DNA from: Candidatus Omnitrophota bacterium
Lineage (GTDB): Bacteria > Ratteibacteria > UBA8468 > MWAK01
NCBI GenBank assembly: GCA_018829455.1
Contig: JAHJUB010000074.1
Span: 1 to 5,009 of the forward strand
DNA length: 5,009 nucleotides
Direction: 5' to 3'
A program made the position numbers and the translations under genes. Below, piece by piece: positions 1 to 4,430 of this stretch (the stretch's first letter is position 1; the number at the start of each line of letters is the position of its first letter). The notes beneath the pieces were generated by a model. The model did no database searches. It had not been told where the DNA came from and was given only the letters and a program-made list of their open reading frames with translations.

Positions 1-316
1 AGCGAACCTGGCGCACACCGGCCCGCCGGCTATTCTCAATCTCCCTGACCAGGTAAATATATCGAAAAAGATGGTACGATCGTTTCTTGTTCTTGCTCTT
101 TTCCGCATTCTGTTTGGCCCGAAAATCAACCACCCCCAGGTCAATCTCTTTATCCAGAATAGTAACCTGGGCCGCACTCATCGGGAAAGATTTTCCTTCG
201 AATTCAAGGGTTATTTTAGCCGACACCGCTCCGGTTGTAGCCGCGTGTAATGCCGGCGGTAAAAGAACCAGGGCCATTCCGAGTAAAACCAAACCAGTTA
301 ATTTTTTGATATTCAC
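1..316 (-). CDS. Putative exported protein of unknown function, 3' end cut by window edge
   Basis: I do not recognise this gene. It reads from a GTG start at 316-314 without a stop to the left edge, giving 105 codons. The start is supported by a strong Shine-Dalgarno sequence (GGAGGT, 321-326 on the plus-strand scale) 4 bases upstream and by what follows it. Residues 1-25 form a classic Sec signal peptide: a short basic start (NIKK), a hydrophobic core rich in Leu, Val and Ala, and a likely signal peptidase I site after LHA at residue 25. There is no lipobox cysteine. The mature part begins with a Thr/Ala/Ser-rich stretch, then alternating hydrophobic residues suggesting beta strands (KITLEFEGKSF, QVTILDKEIDLGVVDF), then a very basic segment (residues about 70-82, KSKNKKR). 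It is probably periplasmic or cell-surface. It is divergent from rex, with its own promoter at 368-395. The function and total length cannot be read from this window. Confidence 0.72.
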   Translation of the reverse strand, partial: MNIKKLTGLVLLGMALVLLPPALHAATTGAVSAKITLEFEGKSFPMSAAQVTILDKEIDLGVVDFRAKQNAEKSKNKKRSYHLFRYIYLVREIENSRRAGVRQVR

Positions 317-350
317 AATGACCTCCGTCAGGCACGAAATTCACAATGAC
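311..350. repeat. Two direct copies of a 12-bp motif containing a Rex half-site
   Basis: ATTCACAATGAC occurs at 311-322 and again at 339-350, 28 bp apart. Allowing one mismatch the match extends to GAWATTCACAATGAC (308-322 and 336-350). Each copy contains TTCACAA, exactly one arm of the Rex operator consensus TTGTGAA-N4-TTCACAA. The opposite arm is not recognisable next to either copy (2 of 7 matches each), so neither is a full palindromic operator. The first copy covers the GTG start of the exported-protein gene; the second overlaps the -35 box of the predicted rex promoter. The copies are directly visible; a regulatory role is inference. Confidence 0.4.
321..326 (-). promoter_or_regulatory. 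Ribosome binding site that sets the GTG start of the exported protein
   Basis: On the minus strand this reads GGAGGT, four bases before the GTG codon at 316-314. It is one of only two strong Shine-Dalgarno sequences in the window and is the main reason for accepting a GTG start and a short, edge-truncated gene here. Confidence 0.7.
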
Positions 351-375
351 AATTCAATCTCTTTAATAGTATAAT
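346..375 (+). promoter_or_regulatory. Predicted sigma70-type promoter of rex
   Basis: The -35 box is ATGACA (346-351, 5 of 6 to TTGACA) and the -10 box is a perfect TATAAT (370-375), with an 18-bp spacer. Transcription would start near 382, leaving a leader of about 40 bases before the rex ATG at 425. The -10 box overlaps that of the divergent promoter on the other strand. Confidence 0.55.
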
Positions 376-395
376 AAAAAGGGTTGTTCGGTCAA
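368..395 (-). promoter_or_regulatory. Predicted sigma70-type promoter of the exported-protein gene
   Basis: On the minus strand the -35 box is TTGACC (395-390, 5 of 6 to consensus) and the -10 box is TATACT (373-368, 5 of 6), with a 16-bp spacer. The expected start near 361 gives a leader of about 45 bases that contains both the second 12-bp repeat and the ribosome binding site at 321-326. Confidence 0.55.
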
Positions 396-424
396 ATTTG
401 CTATGGGGTTACCCTTATCTCAAA

Positions 425-1057
425 ATGCGAAAAAATTACCGGAGTATACCCGAAGAGACGGTGCGGCGTCTCTCCCTTTACCTGCGAACCCTGCGTTTTA
501 TGGAGAACAAGGGAGTGCGGGTTATTTCCTCGGAGCGACTTACCAAACACCTCAATATCACCGGCGCCCAGGCGCGAAAGGACTTAACCTATTTCGGTTC
601 CTTCGGCCAGTCCGGCGTGGGATATAACATACACCGTTTAAGGGAAAAAATTGAAGAAATCCTCGGCCTGGACCGCAGTTGGAGCGTAATCCTGGTCGGT
701 TGTGGAAAATTAGGCGCGGCCCTGCTTACTTATCCCGGCTTCCGACGTTTTGGCTTCAGAATTTTGGCTGCCTTTGATAATAACCCGGTCAAGGTAGGCC
801 AGACAATAGGAGGCGTGCCGGTCATCGCTGACCAAAAAATGGAAGGATTTATCCGGAAGAATAAAATCAAGGTGGCGATTGTAACCGTGCCGGCTGAGGC
901 AGCCCAGGAGATAGCCCGGCGCCTGGCCAAAAGCGGAATCTCCGCCATCTTGAACTTCGCCCCGCGTTATCTTGTCATCCCGGAGAATATTCGAATTAAG
1001 AGCGTTGATATGGCGATGGAACTGGAGAGTTTGGTTTATTATTTAACCAATAAATAA
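425..1057 (+). CDS. rex: Redox-sensing transcriptional repressor Rex
   Basis: Rex is a homodimeric cytoplasmic repressor that binds operator DNA when NADH is low and is released when NADH binds, typically controlling fermentation and respiration genes. The 210-residue product has the family's usual length and order. Residues 8-60 are the winged helix with the hallmark IPEETVRRLSLYLR opening and ITGAQARKDLTYFG recognition region, followed by SGVGYNI. Residues 87-135 are the Rossmann half, with glycine motif VGCGKLG (91-97) and AAFDNNPVKVG (115-125). Later come VTVPAEAAQEIA, AILNFAPRYL and the C-terminal swapped helix VDMAMELESLVYYL. The glycine loop is slightly unusual (GCGKLGAAL where GAGNLGRAL is common). 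I chose ATG 425 because it places IPEETV at residue 8, as in homologues; an in-frame TTG at 398 would add nine unconvincing residues. Neither start has a clear ribosome binding site. The gene is monocistronic here and convergent with the phosphofructokinase operon. Confidence 0.95.
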   Translation: MRKNYRSIPEETVRRLSLYLRTLRFMENKGVRVISSERLTKHLNITGAQARKDLTYFGSFGQSGVGYNIHRLREKIEEILGLDRSWSVILVGCGKLGAALLTYPGFRRFGFRILAAFDNNPVKVGQTIGGVPVIADQKMEGFIRKNKIKVAIVTVPAEAAQEIARRLAKSGISAILNFAPRYLVIPENIRIKSVDMAMELESLVYYLTNK

Positions 1058-1080
1058 ATTACCCCACCCACAGGGCGGGG
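1050..1080 (-). terminator. Rho-independent terminator of the dap-pfk operon
   Basis: On the minus strand CCCCGCCC (1080-1073), a TGT loop and GGGTGGGG (1069-1062) form an 8-bp stem that is perfect if one G-U pair is allowed, followed by the T-rich run TAATTTATTTATT. On the plus strand the same stem has an A-C mismatch and no T run, so it suits the minus-strand operon ending at 1151 rather than rex. Its tail overlaps the rex stop codon, so the convergent genes are packed end to end. Confidence 0.6.
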
Positions 1081-1085
1081 CTTCT

Positions 1086-1135
1086 GTAGGGGTTCGATTT
1101 ATCGAACCCGCGGGTCGGATAAATCCGACCCCTAC
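1086..1135. repeat. 50-bp double-hairpin intergenic repeat, GTAGGGG...CCCCTAC
   Basis: Terminal inverted repeats GTAGGGG (1086-1092) and CCCCTAC (1129-1135) flank two near-perfect hairpins. The first pairs GGGTTCGAT (1090-1098) with ATCGAACCC (1101-1109). The second pairs GGGTCGGAT (1112-1120) with ATCCGACCC (1123-1131). They meet at a CCCGCGGG core (1107-1114). The whole unit is also an imperfect palindrome. The ends and core recur in the element at 3168-3276, so this is a family. It carries no gene and could be a non-autonomous, REP/MITE-like unit. It lies 15 bp beyond the stop of the ATP-type phosphofructokinase gene. Confidence 0.75.
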
Positions 1136-1150
1136 GATACTGCCTTACAG

Positions 1151-2107
1151 TTATGCGGCGAGGATGTGGGCGAGACGAAAAGATTCCTGGTCCAATTCTT
1201 TCTTTTCGCAGGTATCAAGCAGATTTCTGGCAACCACCTTATTGGCTTCCAATCCGACAAAAACCGCTCCTTTACCCTCAGCAAGCGCTTCCACCGCCCT
1301 GGCTCCGAAAAGAAAAGCCAGACGCCGACTGCGGGCTGACGGCGCGCCCCCGCGCTGGACATAACCCAGAATTGAGTACCGCACTTCACCCGGGTAACCG
1401 GCCTGTATCTCTTTGGCAAGCGTTGAAACTTCAGCCGCGCCTTCGGCAACCACCGCAATCATACTCCGCTTGCCTTTTTTTCTCCCCTCCAGAAATTGAG
1501 CGAGGACCTCTTCCGTCCGGAACGGAATCTCCGGAACCAAAATAATCTCCGCTCCGGCCGCAAGCCCTACCGCCAACGCCAAAAAACCTTTCTCCCGGCC
1601 CATCACTTCGATCAGGAAGACCCGCTCGTGGCTGGTAGCAGTATCCCGAATCTTATCAATCGCATCCAGGGCGGTATTGATTGCCGTATCAAAACCGATC
1701 GTCTCATCGGTTCCGGCAATGTCGTTATCAATACTGGCCGGCACAAAGGAAATAGGTATCCCTGTTTCCAAAGAGATGGCCCGGCCGGCAGATAGGGAAC
1801 CGTCCCCGCCGATAACCACCAAGCCTTCTATCTGCCGCTGCTTCAGTTTACGGTAACACTCCCGGCGGAATTCTTCTTCCCGGAACCCGGGACAGCGTAG
1901 CGTCTTCAGGATAGTGCCGCCGTGATTAATAATACCGCTGACCGCACCGTGTTCCATCCGGTGGAAATCATCCTCAAACATTCCCTGGAAACCACGCTCA
2001 ATGCCCCAGACCTCCCAATCAAAAGAGAGCGCCCGGCGCACCACCGCCCGGATTGCGGCGTTCATCCCCGGCGCATCACCGCCGGTAGTCAAAATTGCTA
2101 TGCGCAT
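1151..2107 (-). CDS. pfkA: 6-phosphofructokinase, ATP-type signature
   Basis: Predicted to phosphorylate fructose 6-phosphate to fructose 1,6-bisphosphate in glycolysis, in the cytoplasm. At 318 residues it has the length of bacterial PfkA, and its numbering matches E. coli PfkA almost exactly. Visible motifs are GGDAPGMN (9-16), GGDGS (100-104), SIDND with catalytic Asp127 and Asp129, Arg162, EVMGR (167-171), Glu222, Arg243 and QRGGAP (251-256). Gly103 and Ala124 sit where PPi enzymes carry Asp and Lys, which points to ATP as donor. Arg25, Arg154, Glu187 and Lys213, effector-site positions in E. coli PfkA, are kept, so allosteric control is plausible. Oddities: Tyr249 replaces the usual substrate-binding His (GYVQRGG), and the DR following the QRGG motif is missing (SARSRRLA). 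The gene starts 6 bp after the other phosphofructokinase gene, without a clear ribosome binding site, so translational coupling is likely. It is the last gene of the operon. Confidence 0.93.
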   Translation of the reverse strand: MRIAILTTGGDAPGMNAAIRAVVRRALSFDWEVWGIERGFQGMFEDDFHRMEHGAVSGIINHGGTILKTLRCPGFREEEFRRECYRKLKQRQIEGLVVIGGDGSLSAGRAISLETGIPISFVPASIDNDIAGTDETIGFDTAINTALDAIDKIRDTATSHERVFLIEVMGREKGFLALAVGLAAGAEIILVPEIPFRTEEVLAQFLEGRKKGKRSMIAVVAEGAAEVSTLAKEIQAGYPGEVRYSILGYVQRGGAPSARSRRLAFLFGARAVEALAEGKGAVFVGLEANKVVARNLLDTCEKKELDQESFRLAHILAA

Positions 2108-2113
2108 AATTTG

Positions 2114-3136
2114 TTACCGAAAAAACACCTGGGCCAGTTCGTGCCACTTCCGGTCAACCACCTTCAGGTTGTTAACCGCATCCGAAAGCGGTACCGCCAG
2201 AACTTCCTGCCCTTTAAGAGCAGCCATCATTCCGAATTTCCCTTCGGAAATCAGTTCCGCTGCCTTGACGCCGACCCGCAGGCCCAAAATCCGGTCAAAA
2301 AGGGTTGGCGCGCCTCCGCGCTGCATGTGGCCGATTACCGAAGACCGGGTCTCAATTCCGGTTTCACTCTCCACGTACCTGGCAATCTTTTCGCCCAGGC
2401 AACGCTTCTGCAGAATTATATGGCCAAACTCGTCCTTAACCTGCTTTTCCGATTCATCATCCTGAAACTCCGCCCCTTCCGAAACAACAATCAAACCGAA
2501 CTTTTTCCGCTGATAGACCTTCTTAATGTGATTGACCATTTGGGCCGGATCCGCCTTGAATTCCGGCAAAAGAACCCAGTCGGCGCCGGAAGCCAGAGCG
2601 GTAAAAAGCGCCACCCAGCCGGCGTGCCGTCCCATCACTTCCAGAACCATCACCCGTCGGTGGCTGGTTCCGGTGTCAATCAGAGAACGGCAGGCATCCA
2701 GGGCCCGGGTCACCGAAGTGTCAAAACCAAAAGTGTAATCGGTGCCGGAGAGGTCGTTGTCCATAGTTTTGGGAACTCCGACCACCTTGACGCCCCGCTG
2801 AAATAGTTTGCTGGCCACGCCCAGGGTATCTTCACCACCCATCGCCACCAGAGCATCCAGCGAGAACTTCTTAATCGTCGCTTCCACCGCTTCCGGACCA
2901 CCCTCTTTTTTAAATGGGTTGTACCGGCTGGTTCCCAGAATGGTGCCGCCTTTGTCAACGATATTTTCCACTTCAGTTAGGCCCAGAGGTATTGCGTTTC
3001 CTTCGGCCAACCCTTTCCACCCTTCCAGAAAACCGACGCATTCGTACCCGAAACCCAGCGCCCGGTACACACAACCCCGAATCGCCGGGTTCAAGCCCGG
3101 ACAATCACCGCCACCTGTCAGCATACCAATTTTCAT
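2114..3136 (-). CDS. pfp: Phosphofructokinase, PPi-type (mixed-substrate group) signature
   Basis: Predicted to phosphorylate fructose 6-phosphate with pyrophosphate, a reversible glycolytic/gluconeogenic step in the cytoplasm. The 340-residue product fits the mixed-substrate group typified by Amycolatopsis methanolica PPi-PFK. Motifs are GGGDCPGLN (8-16), GGTILGTSR (63-71), GGEDTLGVA (100-108), PKTMDNDL (122-129, catalytic Asp126 and Asp128), GTDYTFGFDT (131-140), EVMGRHAGW (166-174) and GHMQRGG near the C-terminus. Asp103 and Lys123 are the residue pair associated with PPi use; ATP-type enzymes have Gly at both. Effector-site residues kept in the downstream paralogue are lost (Ile153, Asp186), consistent with a non-allosteric enzyme. 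I chose ATG 3136, which has an AGGAGG ribosome binding site 9 bases upstream and begins directly with MKIGMLTGGGD. A longer in-frame start at 3259 would only translate repeat DNA. ATP use cannot be excluded from sequence. Confidence 0.92.
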   Translation of the reverse strand: MKIGMLTGGGDCPGLNPAIRGCVYRALGFGYECVGFLEGWKGLAEGNAIPLGLTEVENIVDKGGTILGTSRYNPFKKEGGPEAVEATIKKFSLDALVAMGGEDTLGVASKLFQRGVKVVGVPKTMDNDLSGTDYTFGFDTSVTRALDACRSLIDTGTSHRRVMVLEVMGRHAGWVALFTALASGADWVLLPEFKADPAQMVNHIKKVYQRKKFGLIVVSEGAEFQDDESEKQVKDEFGHIILQKRCLGEKIARYVESETGIETRSSVIGHMQRGGAPTLFDRILGLRVGVKAAELISEGKFGMMAALKGQEVLAVPLSDAVNNLKVVDRKWHELAQVFFR

Positions 3137-3145
3137 TGTCTGTTG

Positions 3146-3151
3146 CCTCCT
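3146..3151 (-). promoter_or_regulatory. Ribosome binding site of the PPi-type phosphofructokinase gene
   Basis: AGGAGG on the minus strand, nine bases before the ATG at 3136-3134. It decides the start codon against an upstream in-frame ATG inside the repeat element. It also suggests that this gene starts translation independently, unlike dapL and the ATP-type pfk, which lack such a site and are coupled. Confidence 0.7.
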
Positions 3152-3167
3152 GTGTGCGTAAATAATT

Positions 3168-3276
3168 GTAGGCGGGTACCCTTTCCAACGCTCTGGAAAG
3201 GGGTCGCATTCATACGACCCGCGGGCGCGATCCGCCTTCGCCAAGGCTATGGCGGACACGTGAATCGCGCCCCTAC
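3168..3276. repeat. 109-bp composite inverted-repeat element between dapL and the PPi-type pfk
   Basis: The ends are GTAGG (3168-3172) and CCCCTAC (3270-3276), as in the element at 1086-1135. Inside are three hairpins. The first pairs CCCTTTCCA (3179-3187) with TGGAAAGGG (3194-3202). The second pairs GGGTCG (3201-3206) with CGACCC (3215-3220). The third pairs GGGCGCGAT (3223-3231) with ATCGCGCCC (3264-3272) around an extra nested palindrome. The CCCGCGGG core (3218-3225) is shared with the other copy. The element fills almost the whole gap between the genes, and its last bases form the dapL stop codon. It may act as an RNA-stabilising or attenuating structure within the operon, but that is inference. 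Confidence 0.75.
3231..3256. repeat. Nested 26-bp palindrome inside the third hairpin of the composite element
   Basis: TCCGCC (3231-3236) pairs with GGCGGA (3251-3256), and the interior contains a further GCC/GGC pair. The surrounding arm on the dapL side, ACGTGAATCGCGCCC (3258-3272), lacks a full-length partner on the other side, where homology stops at GGGCGCGAT (3223-3231). That is what an insertion into a once simpler hairpin would leave. Confidence 0.55.
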
Positions 3277-4430
3277 GTTTTAGAGAGACGACTTAGCGCT
3301 TCTTTGATACGGCTTTCATCCAGCGTGATTGAAAACCGGACGTAACCATCTCCACTCGGGCCAAAACCGCAGCCGGGAGTCGTTATAATCCCGAACTTCT
3401 CCAGAAGCCGGGTGGAAAATTGGGTGGAATTCTCTCCCTCCGGCGTTTTTACCCACAGGTAAAACGTGCCGGCCGGAACACAGCAGGAAATTCCAAGTTT
3501 ATTTAATCCGGAAACCAGCGTCTCCATCCGGCGGCGATACATCCGGCGCAAACCTTCGGTAAACCCTTCCGGCGCGGCCAGCGCGGCTGAACCGGCTGCC
3601 TGAATCGCCTCAAAAACCCCTGAATCCAGGTTTTCCTTTACGGTGGCCAGACCAGATAGAACCTTCTCGTGGCCGCAGGCAAAACCGACGCGCCATCCGG
3701 TCATATTGAAAGTTTTGGAGAGGGAATGGAACTCAATACCGACCTCTTTTCCGCCGGGAAACTGAAAGATGCTCTTCGATTTTTTTCCGTAATAGACCTC
3801 CGAATAGGCAGCATCAGAAGCCAAAATTATGCCGTATTTATCACAGAAAGAGATCGCCTCTTTCCAAAAAGAATCCGGGGCTGCAGCGCCGGTCGGGTTG
3901 TTGGGATAGTTAAGAAAGAGGAGGCGCGCCTTTTTGAGAACAGGAGCCGGGATGGCCGAAAGGTCCGGCAGGAATCCATTGATTTCCTTCAGCGGCAGGA
4001 AAAACGGGTCGCCGCCGGCCAGAATTGTGGCGTTGGCGTAAACCGGATACCCTGGTTCCGGCGCCAGGGTAACTTCGTTCTGGTTAAGAAAAGCAAACGG
4101 CAGATGGCCGATGCCCTCTTTGGACCCAATCAAGGCAACGATTTCTTTATCCGGGTTTAAGATAACGCCGAAACGTTTTTTAAACCAGAGGGCACAGGCC
4201 TGGCGAAAAAAACTCTTTCCTCGGCCCAGCGGATAACGGTGATATTCCGGCCTGGCCACCGCCTCCTGCATTGCGGAAATCACAAAATCCGGGGTGGGTG
4301 TATCCGGGTCGCCGATACCAAAGTCAATGACATCAACTCCGGATTCCTGCAATTTTCTCTTTTTGCGGTCTATCTCAATAAAGAGATAGGGCGGTAATTT
4401 TTGAAGCCGCTCGTTGAATTCAATAGTCAT
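3273..4430 (-). CDS. dapL: LL-diaminopimelate aminotransferase DapL
   Basis: A PLP-dependent class I/II aminotransferase that converts tetrahydrodipicolinate and glutamate directly to LL-diaminopimelate, bypassing the succinylase or acetylase steps of lysine and peptidoglycan synthesis. The 385 residues match the bacterial/archaeal DapL family from end to end. Seen are RLQKLPPYLFIEIDRKK (8-24), IDFGIGDPDTPTP (35-47), LIGSKEGIGHLPFAF (100-114), PGYPVYANATILAGG (126-140) and NYPNNPTGA (174-182). The PLP contacts are Asp206 and Tyr209 in DAAYSE, the Schiff-base lysine is Lys239 in HSLSKTFNMTGWR, and the carboxylate-binding Arg365 lies in GYVRFSIT. The DapL-specific wording of these motifs and the dapB neighbour separate it from general aspartate aminotransferases. 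The start ATG overlaps the dapB stop (ATGA, 4430-4427) and lacks its own ribosome binding site, so it is translationally coupled to dapB. The stop TAG (3275-3273) lies inside the repeat element's terminal GTAGGGG, so the C-terminal tail may have been altered by the insertion. Confidence 0.95.
   Translation of the reverse strand: MTIEFNERLQKLPPYLFIEIDRKKRKLQESGVDVIDFGIGDPDTPTPDFVISAMQEAVARPEYHRYPLGRGKSFFRQACALWFKKRFGVILNPDKEIVALIGSKEGIGHLPFAFLNQNEVTLAPEPGYPVYANATILAGGDPFFLPLKEINGFLPDLSAIPAPVLKKARLLFLNYPNNPTGAAAPDSFWKEAISFCDKYGIILASDAAYSEVYYGKKSKSIFQFPGGKEVGIEFHSLSKTFNMTGWRVGFACGHEKVLSGLATVKENLDSGVFEAIQAAGSAALAAPEGFTEGLRRMYRRRMETLVSGLNKLGISCCVPAGTFYLWVKTPEGENSTQFSTRLLEKFGIITTPGCGFGPSGDGYVRFSITLDESRIKEALSRLSKT

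Noticed and set aside
301..346. A complete palindromic Rex operator in the rex upstream region
   Set aside because: Both TTCACAA arms were tested for the opposite arm at the proper distance and each gave only 2 of 7 matches, so only half-sites can be claimed.
87..374. A 95-codon plus-strand frame at the left end
   Set aside because: It is antisense to a minus-strand frame that has a Shine-Dalgarno sequence, a GTG start and a proper signal peptide, and it runs through the predicted promoter region.
1922..2806. A 294-codon open frame on the plus strand
   Set aside because: It lies antisense across both phosphofructokinase genes, whose conserved motifs are read on the minus strand. Its product is rich in His, Arg, Pro and Asn with no recognisable motif, as expected of a shadow frame in moderately GC-rich coding DNA.
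3165..3170. TACAAT on the minus strand as a -10 box for an internal pfk promoter, partly made by the repeat end
   Set aside because: No acceptable -35 box lies 16-18 bp upstream; the best candidate, TTGGAA, is only 12 bp away.
3137..3259. N-terminal extension of the PPi-type phosphofructokinase by 41 residues
   Set aside because: The extension is translated from the repeat element, while family homology begins exactly at the internal ATG 3136, which has an AGGAGG site upstream.
1086..3276. A mobile element or CRISPR array bounded by the two repeats
   Set aside because: The intervening DNA is two intact housekeeping genes, the two repeats differ in length and stem sequence, and there is no transposase, regular spacing or spacer structure.
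3669..4160. A 163-codon open frame on the plus strand
   Set aside because: Fully antisense to dapL, covering the PLP-binding region; no motif, promoter or ribosome binding site supports it.
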